This document shows positions 1 to 11,637 of a DNA stretch of 30,562 nt, piece by piece. The notes under the pieces were generated by a model. That model saw nothing but the letters and a program-made list of their open reading frames with translations, was not told the DNA's origin and ran no database searches. Origin of the DNA: Saksenaea vasiformis B4078. Taxonomy: Eukaryota; Mucoromycota; Mucoromycetes; Mucorales; Saksenaeaceae. Every line of letters begins with the position of its first letter. Position 1 is the first letter of the stretch. The DNA is taken from positions 1-30,562 of the forward strand of contig JNDT01000839.1 in NCBI GenBank assembly GCA_000697055.1, written 5' to 3'. The position numbers and the translations under genes were made by a program.

Positions 1-232
1 CTATAAACCTTTGTTTATGCCGCCATATCCACTCTTCTTGAATCCCACTGAAGAATGCTGGTCCAAGATCAAGAATAATGTTAGAAGAAACCCGCTCGAC
101 AAAGCTGACATGCTCATACCATGTATTGCTGAGGCATGCAAGACAGTCACTACAGCCGATTTTCAAGGTTGGATAAGACATGCTGAGACTTAGTGGAATT
201 GATGCCTGCAAAAAGAGATGGGCTTGAAGTAG
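1..232 (+). pseudogene. Tc1/IS630-like transposase, C-terminal relic
   Basis: This is the last part of a DDE transposase of the Tc1-mariner/IS630 kind; the rest lies left of the window. The frame entering at base 2 reads a proline-rich stretch followed by NPTEECWSKIK, the usual surroundings of the third catalytic acidic residue (the E after NPT). The frame then meets TAG at 191-193 and TGA at 200-202. It continues in the same frame through CLQKEMGLK to a TAG at 230-232, which looks like the original end. Two in-frame stops in an otherwise family-like tail mean the copy is dead. TGA could come from CGA by a C-to-T change. The family call is from the motif; which subfamily is not determinable. 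Confidence 0.8.
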
Positions 233-1749
233 GATATGTCTCAATAAGTTGCTTTACAAGTCTCAAAGCGCGTCTCGAAAAATAAGACATTCGTCTAGAT
301 TGGTCTAAAAAAAATGCAAATTCGTCTCAGTTTTCAAGTTAAAAAACTGTAATACCGAGTTGTTTCAGCTTACGAGTGAATGATGTTCCTTCATATATCT
401 TGCAGACAGACTCAGCTTTAGACAATTTCTTTTTTCGTAGTGTGCCAAGTTAAATTAGCAATTGTTACCGGTATAAATAGAACGAACAGCGTGTTGAATA
501 GGTCTGAGAAACTTACAATATAATTATAGTTACTTGCCAACTATTAGGTTCCAGCACCGGTCTCAAGGAGTATTCTGTTGCGCAGACGCACGGATTGCTG
601 GAATATTATACGCAATTATGGACTGTACTCTACCACAAGTAGTACAATTGCCTCTAAGCACTTCTACTTGAACCCTGTTATTGCTTTTCAGATTATCCAG
701 CTTCAAGTACACCGGTTGTCTTCCGAACACTTCCATTGACAGATACAATTGCTCGGGCCGCTCCGATTAGCTTTGCATTTTAGTGGTTCTAACACAACTT
801 GTACATTACACACCGCAGCGGCGATCAAATTGCGGCGGGGAATGCTGTCCGAGATGAAGTACTAATTCCAGCTTGAGACAGTCAACCAAAAGAATTGCGC
901 GCTGCAATCCGACCGCAGGAGTGGCGGATCTTGTGCACGGTTGTTAAAGTGCGGGTAGATCATCGGGCGGAGACTAGACTCTAATCAACGTGCTCCGATC
1001 GACATATCATAAGCAAAAGCATGACGGTGAGAACAATACGGGATTCTAAAGTTACCTGTTAGATATGGTGTCCATCGAGGCAACGCTAGACTCGTGATTG
1101 CCTTGATATTGAAGGAATAGATGTAAGATTAGTTTACAGCATACACATCCTAAATGCGATACCCGATCGTCTTTTCAGTTCCGATTCCATTTTCTTCTGC
1201 CTCCCTAATTACGCTATTTCCATCTTTCTAAAAATTGAACTTGCATGGTATGACTAATACGGAACTTTGACGAGTGACATATGAGAAAGTTTCCCATAGT
1301 TAAGAATAGAGACTGTCCTCGGAGACTGTAATCTCACCCTTCATATGCGAATTGCGGAAAATAGCATCATCTCCAACAAGACGTTATGTCGCTCGCCAGC
1401 TTTGCTTGCGTATAAGATCTACCATGGTACATTAACCAGCTTAAAATTAGAGTCATTGTCCATTTCTACCTCATTCTAAGGCTGTCATGCTTTTCCACGT
1501 ATTGAACTCCGGCATAAAGCTTCATAGAAGATTCATTCATTGAAAGATTGGAAAAAAAGAGGTATGATGGCCAACGATGTAGGAAACAGTACCTTCTAAA
1601 TTGTGTATGTACTGTGCTTCAAGTTTACAGAATTTTCCTATGGCTTTGCGTCTATTTGAGATTATTCGGCGCTATTTCCAGACGAAGTATGCGCTTTGAG
1701 GTGGGTGTCTTTACGTCCATGCAATAAGCAGTTCACATTTGGATAACTG
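233..1749. other. non-coding stretch, no gene recognised
   Basis: No open frame here has recognisable protein features; the short frames around 563-748 carry no family signature. The first 110 bases repeat GTCTC/GTCTA-like words (near 269, 276, 294, 303 and 331), which may be the subterminal end of the Tc1-like element. The rest looks like neutral, moderately AT-rich DNA. Confidence 0.5.
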
Positions 1750-2565
1750 CAGTTCGCGTTAGAGTAGTTCATATTTACGGTGATGGATTTCTCTTTTGGA
1801 AAGCGTAAAAATGTCCTAAGAAAGGAAAATGTTCCGACAAAAGTAGTACGTCCTTTTGACGTTGAGATGATTCATTGCATCAGTGACAGGTCTCTGTATG
1901 CCTTAAGGCATGCAAATGTTTCATGATGAGCTCATACCAGAATAATCCGTACTTAAAGAGACGCATGTATTATTTTTTTTTATTCTTCGGCTCTGTTTGT
2001 TCTTAACATCCCCGGTAAGGATTACAATTCATTACACCTGCAAGATTGTTCATGTTTTCTGTCTCTTGTTCAGGCTGCATGACCTGTGTCTCGAACCGTC
2101 CCCCCGTGTGTGTAGCTCTGTTCACCACTTAAGTAAGTAAATGTTGTCATACTCAGCATCGCTCATTTTTTCATGATGGATCGCCAGACGCTGGATCGCT
2201 TCAAGTTCTGCAGACCGTCTTACAATCGGCCGCTCCTAGACGCCGACGACCACCACCCTCACCCGTCCCACCGCTTCGGTGCGGGTTGGGTTGGGTCCCC
2301 GTGTCAACAGGGGATTACCTTTCGGGGGGTTAAGTAAAGACATCAAAGCATCTTTCATTTACTAACCATGAGTTATTTTTTGCGCTGCTCAAATAAATTT
2401 TGCGTCCACTGGAGAGACCAAGTTCACGTAAGCTGATTAATCTTACGGACGTAAAATTGATGTACTAATGACCGCATGCTCAATTCTTCTTTAGCGCAAA
2501 CTAGGCTCTTCAGAGGCGCAAGATTTTTATTTAGAGTAACGTATAAAAATGATTCAACGAACAGT
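1750..2565 (+). repeat. dispersed repeat family, copy A (degenerate)
   Basis: This stretch aligns by eye over nearly its whole length with the reverse complement of about 21686-22530 (copy B). Its right part also aligns with 10190-10635 (copy C). Shared landmarks in order are AATAATCCGTACTTAAA (about 1942), CATCCCCGGTAAGGAT (about 2008), GCATGACCTGTGTCTCGAAC (about 2078), CGCTTCAAGTTCTGCAGACC (about 2197), a TTTACTAACC word (about 2358), and GCGCAAACTAGGCTCTTCAG (about 2494). The splice-like GTAAG and TTTAG sites of copy B have counterparts, but the reading frame is broken by early stops (a TAA just after the CGGCTCTG segment, a TAG in the cysteine segment). It appears to be a decayed copy. 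Its right end covers the region just beyond the chitin synthase stop and supplies AATAAA on the minus strand at 2526-2531, a candidate polyadenylation signal for that gene. Confidence 0.7.
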
Positions 2566-2628
2566 ATTGTTGTAGATATAATCATCGATGTGGGAGCAAG
2601 GAAAGGAGGGAAGGGTGGGAGAACAAGA

Positions 2629-5600
2629 TCAAGCGCTGTCTGCCACGCTTTTCGGTGAAGTTGTAGAGCCATACATTCTGCGATCGTTAAAAATACTGCC
2701 GAATGTGGGCGTGGTTGGGATGGGTGTATTAGAACGTCCATCAAAGGCAGTGAGTTGCTGATCGGTCGGTCTCTTCAAAGGGAGTCTATTTTTATGGAAG
2801 TTTTGACCGGTACGCTCCGCTTCCCAATCCTCCCATTTTTTCATGATAAGGCGAGAAGAATCGAATCTTCCTTTAACATCATCATGGCCTGTGCCTTTTT
2901 TTTCACCTGCAACGACACGTGTAGCACCCCACGAGAAATCGTCGAAATGCCAAAACGAGTACAGAGGCAAGACCAGATTCCAAATGGGTAAGGCTATGAT
3001 ATAGACTAAACGTTGTAAAACACTGTTAGTGATTCTTCTTCAATAAGGAATGACTTACTGATCATCCAAAAAATGTAGACAACTTTGAAGGTTGTAACCG
3101 CAATCAGCACAGCGGGAAGACCGAGAATGGCGAGGAAGAGACCGAGTGATTGCCATTGAGGACCTCCTGCAAGGACGGACTGAACAATAAGATAGACAGC
3201 CATGGCGATAGTGGCAGGAAGCACCATAGTGAAAAGCAAATCAATAAAAACGGAGAACTGCATTGACAAACAGGCAATGCCACAGAGATCGGAAACAAGA
3301 ACCAGTTCCATGAGGTTATGGATAGTTGAGTTGATCCATCGTCTACGTTGAGATAGCAAGACCATAAATCCATCGGGGACGACAGTTCGGCACTTGGCTT
3401 GTGGGACAAACATCATCTGCCGTTTAGGGAACGTACGTAGCATGAGGGTAGACAAAAAACGGTCTTCACCCAGCAGCAGCAAGTTTTTTTCGTGTAAAGT
3501 GGTAACGACGTTTTGGTTGTATTCAAGCACGATATCAGGATTGGCCAGAATAGGGACCCATGCGCCATTTTTTGGTGACTTGATACGGTACATGCTGAAG
3601 CACCCAGGCAAACAGGTGACCATACCGAAGAGAGACTCAAAGGCTTTCGCATAATGATGTGAAATGTAGTACTCGAACACCTGGATGGCCGTGACCCCTT
3701 TAAAGAGAATGATTCCAGATGTTAGCGGTTTGAATACTCTGTGTTGTCAGAAGTACTTGCATGAGGTAAACTTGTTCGCTATGCGTGTTTCTCCACATAG
3801 ACCCATGATAGTAATATCGTTAGCCATAGCAGCTACCATGTATGTCAATGCGTCAGGTAGAACCTTTGTATCTGCATCCACCATGAGCACTAATTCGAAT
3901 TTGTCGGGCGTTACGCCTTTCATTAGCCAGGTCATTTTCCAGAACATCTCGTAATCGAGTTCTGACAATCGATCGTTGAAAAGGATACGCTGGAAAAAAC
4001 TCATTAAGATGAGTTGAGAATCGCGCTTTCCACGGTTTCCAGGTTTTGGGCCAGCTGCCTCCTCTTCGGTGCCACATTTTACTACGGTGAGGCAAGGAAC
4101 ACCTTTGTAATGACCAGCATACTAAGTTGAAGAGAAAGGAGAATGAGCATGGTGATAGGACAAGAAGAAATACGTACCACTTTTGCCATATTGAGTTGTT
4201 TTTCACCGTCTGCAACAGCAAGGTAGGATTTCGGCTGGGGACTGGCCATGCTGGGATCAAGTTCCATCATATCGATAACGATATCTGGTGTTGATTTGGA
4301 TTCTCCCGCACCTGTAATCATGCCATCTGCAATAACAAAGAAGATCTATTTTTATGGTGTAAGTTACATCTATTAATTGCATTTCACGTTACCTTGTGCT
4401 TTTTGGAGTAGGTGGTTTCCGCCAGACTGTCCATTGTGACGCGAAGGCCCTCTTCTCCTTCAGAATAACAAGTGACCAACATGACAGTGTAGAGTTCAGC
4501 TTGGACGATATCAGAATGGACGCTACGAGGGGTTTGTACGCCGCCCGTCTGTGAGTTTAACGATAGCGAGGAATTCTGGCCGATAGGCATCGGGCCGTAA
4601 TTGTTGTATGGACCTGGGCGATGGTTTGCTGGATCATCATTGCCACCTTGAATAGAGCGCCATGCCAACCAATTGGAACGACCTCCCGGTTTGACCAGTC
4701 TGCGGGAGATGAACCATTGGAAAAGGAGAGCCATTGTGTAGCGAATAAGGATAATGGAGATGATCAGGACAAACATCAAGGTCACAACGATTTGATTGGC
4801 AAGACAACCAAGAGATTCCATGTCAACTGCTCCCACGGCGTAGCGAGCGACTAGGCAATGACGAGCGTCTCTTCCAACTTGAGTGTACATGATTCCGTAA
4901 GAGGCATCGTGACCCAATGCGGACTTCAAGGTGCGATGAACGGTCTCACCATATGTGTGATTGCTGCCTCGAAAGTATTGCGTCAAGTTTAAGACTGTAT
5001 AGATGAGTATTCAAGTGGTTTGGTCCGCTCTATCTCACCTGAATTACCGACGACAACCAGATTTTCATTCCCAAACGTAGGATTGGGAGGAGTTAAGTCG
5101 TCCCACTGAAAACTAAGGTAGGCAGAGGAAGGATAAAAGGCTTGTAGTTCCTCGACGGAAAGACATCGTCCGTTGGGTAAAGCAAGACTAGAGCCTTGGA
5201 GAAAAACGTAAGTTATGTAATCTGGGCTACAGGACCTATCCTTACCATATGGACTAGACAGGAGGCAGAACCTAGAATCAGATGCTGTACCATATCTGGC
5301 GCATGCGTTGTCTGTATCACCGTCAAAGATACTACCGATTTCCATATTGACGTAGTCTTTTGTAAAGTTAAGACCTTTTGCAGTAAGGAATTGTCTTGCG
5401 ACATCAAAGGGATAGATACGACCAAAAACACTGACTTCGTCGTAATAAGCAGGTTTCCTGACACCGTTGTCCAGAACTGAAAAAGGGTAGCGTTCTTGAC
5501 CTTTCGGACAGATAGCTAAATTAAGACCATATGAAATGAATGCAAGAGCAGCACACAGAAACAGGACAATGTAACATAGGGTGACCTTGAATAAAATATA

Positions 5601-6253
5601 TATATATAAAAGATGACTTTGCAGTACCTAATATTTACCTTCTCTCTCCAGGCTTGTTGTGTCATCGGATTCGGTTTCCGTAAACAAACTCGAATAAACC
5701 AATTCGGAATACAGCAGGTAGCAAAAAAGGCGGTCCACGCCCACCAGGAAGTAAGAACTTTTGGCTTTTCTGGTTTCTCGTTTTCAACTGGATCGGAAGG
5801 TAAAGCAGCCTGTTGTTGTGCCATTTTCTGTTCCTGAAGCTGCTGTCGCAAATAGTTAGACATCGGTTGATTTGGTGGTGGAGGGGGCATCATCATTGGA
5901 TTAGCTTGAGGGTGCCTACTTCGAGAAGGTGCGCGGATCAATCCTGGTCGTGGCCTTTGTCTCTCCGGTCTTGTCAAAGATCTTGCTCGATTCACAGTAG
6001 CATGCCCATGTTGATCTCTAATTGGACGTTGAGGGTGTTGGTAAAGATAATCTCGAGAACTTCTACGCTCTCTTAGTTCAGAATACATTATTCCACGTAT
6101 ATCGGATGGTTGCCATCTGTGCTGGTGTCGCGCAGTATCATTTCTTGTTGATGGCGATGGGTAAGAATTCGCTGGTGGAGACAGACGACTACCGGGCGAT
6201 GCGTAGCCTTGAATGGCAGTCGTGTAGCCTAACGTCGTTGGCGAATCAGACAT
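2629..6253 (-). CDS. chitin synthase, class IV (Chs3-like)
   Basis: This enzyme adds N-acetylglucosamine from UDP-GlcNAc to chitin at the plasma membrane. Proposed exons are complement(2629..2993, 3059..3697, 3761..4121, 4178..4345, 4393..4994, 5039..5585, 5639..6253), giving 1098 residues in one frame. The N-terminus (1-165) is basic and proline-rich, probably disordered and cytosolic. Membrane segments lie near 169-187, 206-227 and 453-482, with a cluster after the QRRRW motif. The catalytic domain has [10 protein letters not shown] near 564, ADG with Asp595, VDADTKV with the DAD triplet at 726-728, [10 protein letters not shown] near 794, LGEDRFL near 841 and QRRRW at 881-885. The tail has the typical [12 protein letters not shown] sequence. 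There is no myosin head, so class V is excluded. No clear cytochrome b5 haem motif is visible. The 3698-3760 intron seems to use a GC donor. The start is the only ATG giving this N-terminus. Confidence 0.95.
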
Positions 6254-9200
6254 AGCTAGAAAAAGGAACGTAGTATGTGCAAGCCTCTGTCTACTGGTAA
6301 CAAAGTGGCAGAAAGAAAAAAGTACAGGCTATCTGGTAAAAGGCTCACAAGGAAGGAAGAGGTGGAATGCTTGATACAATCGCGTAATAGGCAAAATAAA
6401 ATAAAATAAAAGAGCTGATGTTGCTATTTTCAATCGTGACACGTTGAATAGAAATAAGAAAGCAATTGCGTACAATCGAACCTTGTTTAACGTTCTTAGT
6501 TTGTGCTTTTTATTCTTTATATGACAAACAGGACATTTTTTGAAGGGGGTCAAAATCTGCAGACGGAATTTCTTCTCATTACCGTGTGTCGTACATGCAT
6601 CTACAAATATACTTCTATATTTGTATGCACAAATAGACACCGCTATAGGAAAACAATACAATAACAGCAATAATATATACAGCGATTCATCTAATTTCGG
6701 AAAACTACCCCTTATTTTGGAGAAAAAAAAAAAAGAAAACACAGAATATAGGAGATTAAAAAATCTGACGGGATCGTAGAAAGTGAACAGTTCGCCTTCC
6801 GCACTACAACCGAATAAACGAGGCAATACCTTTGCCAGGCCTGGGTACTCCAATCGGAGCCGATGTACATAAAGGTGTGCCACGTTCCATGTGCGAATGA
6901 GCCGAGCATCGGAACAGGTAGGAGCTGGCGCTCTATACATTGGAAAAGATATTATGAGTCCAAATAGTATTTTTTTTATTCATAAGCACGATAGTATGCC
7001 ATTTTATTTAAGTAGAAATACGCGAAAAAAAGTTCAGAGGGTCAAAGTATAAGTATCTGATAGATATGTACACAGCTTGAGATAAGAGACTTCCATAATC
7101 GCATGTAATATAGTGGGCAGATAACTGTGATTATATTGAAATTCCTTGAACACATGCCAATGGCACCGGTCTGCCGTTATTCACGTAATCTTCAATGATC
7201 TTGTCTGAGTGTTCTCGTTTGCTACATTTTGTTTGCTATCCTGCTGGGTTGGCATATCTCTAAAAAGTCCCGAGCATATTTGCCAAACTGCAATGTTTGT
7301 TCGCCGCTTCAGAAAATGATCAGTCGTCAACAATATCATCTTAATACCCTTTCTGAAGCCGGTTGTCATCCTATGAGAATCCTTGAGAGAGCACTAGCGA
7401 GCAAATCATTTGGCGAGGAGGATACAACTTGCTCAAACTGAATTTGCAAGAAACAATGGCTTATAGCTCGTCGACATGGTGACGGAATATTCCTTCATGA
7501 ACGTTTCACTATTTACTTGAAGTCTTCATCATCTATTCGCAAAATAGTATGTCTACTATCTTATGAGTGCTTTAACGAACGTTTAGCTGGGATTATCGCC
7601 GGAGAAGCAATTCACCTATGTTGTATCCCCCGTGGTTCGGTGTAGATGACTCAGACCAAAGATTTTCAGTGACGAGACACGTAGCGCCGGTCAATACTTT
7701 CTTACCGAAAACACCGATGTTGAAAAAGTAGAATACAGCAGCGGAAGGAGTCACGTTAGGACACTTCATGGAGCCACTTTTGCCCACTGCAAGCAACATC
7801 AACTTCTATTAATCTCGTGGCTCTTAATGAGTGTTCCAAGTATATTTAATAGCATGGAAAGTAAAAGAAAACAAGACCGACCGGATTAGAAAGATCGTAT
7901 TGCTTTAATCGTTCTTGCAAAATCAGTAAGGAAGAGAAGATACGCGGACACTTTAAGCCTCTTAGCGGAGTCGTGTTCAGAAGTAGTATATAGAAATAAT
8001 CAATTGCAGAGATGTCCATTAACAGTATTTATACTATTTGTATCCTTAATTGAACATATCACTAATCGGGAAAACACGTAAGCTCTGAATAACGTTCGTG
8101 AATGGGTAATAGTCAGCGCTTATTTATACCAAAGTGAATCCATAATCTAGCCAGCTCTGAAACTAGTTGGCATCGTTCACTGAGAGAAAGACACGACCAC
8201 CCATCGTGTATATGAAAAGGTCGCAATCATCATGAATCGACTTGCAGCATTAACTGGAATAGAAAACGTTGGATGTAGGGCGGATTGTAAATATCGTTTG
8301 TTTAGCTATCTGAATAGTCTACACTGTATCTATGAGTAGAGCGCCAGTCATTATGGGAAGTTCAAACAGCAGTTATCTTGATTTAGTACAGGAACTGTGC
8401 GTAATCATTACAGCATCGCAAGTAGCAAAACAATAAAATGGAGGGTTAGCGCCAATTTTAGAGTGCGAGGAGAGCAAAGTGCCGACACTTTAGCAGCAGG
8501 AATAACATCACACGCGAGGTAGAAATCCTTTTCATTCTGATGATTCATAGTGTATCGCACGTTCTTTCGTTACCGTGGACGATCTCCTATTGCCAATCCG
8601 ATTGCGCTTATCAATGTCAGTTTGTGCATTTGTCGAAGCGGTCGCAGGCGAAATGTCGTTTATAGGCACATCGGGACAAAATGTACTTTTTACATTTATG
8701 TGGACTCGGATAGTTCGGCGCACTACGGGAAAAGATCTCAAAAAGTTCCGAGTTAAACTTTTTCGGAGATCTTCAAGATTTACTCAGAATATTTAAAGCT
8801 ATACTCAAGATGTACTAAACAAGTTCAAGATCGCAGCGAGCAAAGGATCAGTTTCCGGGGCTCTCATTGAACCGTTTGCTGCGGTAATTACTTAAAAGTA
8901 ACTTCATCTTCTGGTTAAGTTACATAATTCCAGCAGAAACTATCAATTTTGATTAGCATCGCGCTGCTGATGTTGGACTTGGCTCTCCTTTTGTAGATTT
9001 CTGATACTTGCCAATAAGACATTTGCGCTTGTTTCCGAATAGACAAGCATTATTTCTTTGGTCTTCTTCATATTCCTTGCGTTCCTCAGCTTCGTCACCT
9101 CATTCGCTCATTCATCTTTCTCGACATCGATAACCTCAGAGGCTCCGTTTCCCTCAATGGATCGAGGCGAGAGTTTTGCCAACAGTATCACCGATTAATT

Positions 9201-10189
9201 CGAGAATGCGACTATCACTCTCATCTCTCTGGGATGGGCGACCAGCACGAAAAATAACTATCGAATTCCTATATAATCGGTCTTATTCCCAAACATATCT
9301 CATTTTCTGTTTCTTTAATACGATTCGCAACTTGTTGCCTAACCTTTGCTCCGCCATCTTAAGAAAACTCACGATAACCTTTGGTTCTGGTTTCCTTGTT
9401 TAGGCATGACGAACAAACAGATTGAAGACAATATGTGTGCGTGTGAATTAGGAGGATATTTGCATGCGGCTAACCTAATGCAAACAGTTACAAAAAGCGA
9501 GATTCTCCAAAAGTAGTAGATTTGGGTGTGACAGTAAAAATTTGGAGAACAATGTGTTCCCTGACATCTTCCGAGTCGCCCGAGAGCGGCTCCCCCTTCC
9601 TGCTGTGGCTTTCCCGATTTCACGCTATATCAACACCTACTTAGTATATTGTATCACCAAATCTTTGGTATTCATAGGCAGTTTGCTGGCGCTTAGATTT
9701 CAAATTTTCGATTCTGTCGTCGCTTTTGTGATTATCCCAAAGTCTCTGAACACAGAAAAAAATTTCTTTTTTTTTTTTTTTTGGCTGAGACAAAATTCTA
9801 AGCCCTGCCATCTCCTTTTTAATTGTTACAAAGATGTCTATACAGGATCAGAGGTGAATGATATGTATCAAAACGTACTTTCTGAAATGACGTGCAAATG
9901 TCAATGCTGTTGTCATGCGCTCTTGCGATATGTTCTTTTGTTGTGTACCATCTTGCACTTCTTGGATGAGGTCCATTTTTATTATTATTTAGATTAATGT
10001 GCTACCATCAGATCATCTTTCGGTACGTCGTTTTGCTACACATGCTCTTATCACGTAAACTCTCGTATGTGATATCAGAATAATAATAACAAAGGTTGAT
10101 AGGGCAATACGAATTCTGCGCCAGCTGCGGACGGCTGCAACAAAATGAGCCAAGAAAGTGGAGAAATGGCAATTGTTGTAAAGCTGGAT
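6254..10189. other. gene-poor gap upstream of the chitin synthase
   Basis: These 3.9 kb hold no gene I can support. Open frames are short, low in complexity or rich in Phe/Leu/Ser, as expected from AT-rich non-coding DNA, with long A or T runs (for example near 6722 and 9764). The first few hundred bases up to about 6950 should carry the 5' untranslated region and promoter of the chitin synthase, but no specific element is recognisable. Decayed transposon sequence is likely but not demonstrable by eye. Confidence 0.5.
7593..7795 (-). other. possible exon or gene remnant, unknown
   Basis: On the minus strand a frame of about 65 codons runs from a splice-acceptor-like CTTGCAG (near 7785) to a stop at 7593. 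It has a balanced composition, two cysteines and a glycine- and threonine-rich centre (FGKKVLTGATCLVTENLW), unlike the low-complexity frames around it. I find no convincing partner exon upstream and do not recognise the family. It could be a remnant of a secreted-protein gene or chance. Confidence 0.2.
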
Positions 10190-10635
10190 CTTGAACGATC
10201 CCAAACTGTTGTGGCTGTGCCGATGTTTTTCGCCCATCATTTCAGTAGGTAGATATGCTCACGCTCAATATTGTACATTTTCTGCAACAGAGCGCCAGAC
10301 ATTGCACCGCTTCAAATCCTCTGCGATGCGTATCATTTACCACTGGCTGTTTTTGCCAGGGACTCTCCTATGTCGACCCCGCCGTCGCCAGAATTATCCT
10401 TGGGTGGTAAATAAGCCGATCCAATGTTATTCTATTTACTAACCATGGTTGCATCATTATGCTGCTCTTTATGAATTTGTGTCCAATGAGGGTCCAAATT
10501 GATACAAATAGAGTAGCACCTGTCTTCAATATATGAATAGATGGCCGCATATTCAACTCTTTAGTGGAAACTTTGCCCTTGACAGACTGAGAGTTTGTTT
10601 AGCGTGGCGTAGCAGGTCATCCAATAAATAATAGC
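10190..10635 (+). repeat. dispersed repeat family, copy C (partial)
   Basis: This is a shorter, diverged copy of the right part of copies A and B. Shared words in order are GCGCCAGACATTGCACCGCTTCAAAT (about 10290), a TTTACTAACC word (about 10434), TGCTGCTCTTTATGAATT (near 10460), GGCCGCATATTCAACTCTTTAG (near 10543, the counterpart of the 3' intron end in copy B), and GTTTAGCGTGGCG followed by AATAAA at 10623-10628. In copy B AATAAA sits at the equivalent place (21686-21691, minus). The left part, with the splice-like words, is barely alignable and coding potential is not preserved. Confidence 0.6.
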
Positions 10636-11637
10636 GCAGATGTCCTCCAATTCGCCTCTCCCTTCCTTCTTTTTTCTCCAAACACGTGCCTTGCACCAGT
10701 GATATTCTACCATGTCACTTACGATGCTAAATTCCGTGATAGATTCCGGGATTTTCCACTGAAGGTACGAGGATAAACATGTCAACATATGCTATATAAT
10801 GCGTTGCTGGAACTGGATGAATTCACTCGAAATTCGACCTTGTAATCCACTAGAGGCTGAATGTCTGCGGCAGCTCGTCAGTTGTGTAACTTTGATCAAT
10901 GGTTAATTTTTCGTTCTTTTCGAGATATAGTTCGGCAGATCGGTGTGATCACGGACTTCAAACCTTATGTAATGTTGAATACTTTCTTATTCCATGCCCA
11001 TAGCGGCTACAGGCTCGCCAATGGTATATGTGGGCCATTCAAAGTCGTATATATAGAGCGACCAGGCCGGTACATATAGACATCCCGTGGATGGATAACG
11101 CACACGATGCACGGACAGCATTTCAAATGGAGCTTCAGATAATATTCATCATGCATTCGTGTCGTTACGGCTAGTGACCTAACCGGGGCGAGTGGAAAAG
11201 TTATCATTCCGACGCGTTTCAGTATCTGCAGATGGCGTCTCGGAACCTCTGATTTGGGCGGATGTGTGTGGAATCGTTTCAGATCAATCTCATCGGGGAT
11301 TCAATGCGACCCTGAACCAATCGTCCTTTTCAAGACTGTATCGCACATGTTCCGTACCACACTTGGAGCACGTTTCTTGCTCAGTGTCCGCCTATTTTTC
11401 GCTTTACATGTAGAGAGTAACTCTTGCTTTCTATCCTAGACCAGCTATATGTAAACTACTTGAGATATTGCTGTAGTCATTTATAATTGTTAACGAGAAG
11501 ACTTGAATCGAGACAAAGCAATGCTGAAAGAACTCCATGTGACATCATAGGTTACACGGCTGTTGGGGGACTTTGCGCTCGCTAAAGGCTGGCGGGGGGG
11601 TTTCCTCTTCTACAGCGTTAATGCATAAGCTTGAAGC
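10636..11637. other. upstream region of the RhoGEF gene
   Basis: No gene is supported here. Open frames near 10861-11079 and 11192-11439 lack family features and have no continuing exon. The part nearest 11638 presumably contains the promoter and 5' untranslated region of the RhoGEF; a G-run (GGCGGGGGGG, near 11591) lies about 45 bases before the start. No clear TATA element was identified. Confidence 0.45.

Noticed and set aside
6329..6940. Open frame of 203 codons on the minus strand upstream of the chitin synthase
   Set aside because: Composition is Phe-, Leu- and Tyr-rich with a homopolymer stretch, and there is no recognisable domain; it could be partly 5' untranslated sequence.
9542..9997. 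Open frame of 151 codons on the plus strand
   Set aside because: It contains a long Phe run from a T-tract, no family motif and no continuing exon; it fits AT-rich non-coding DNA.
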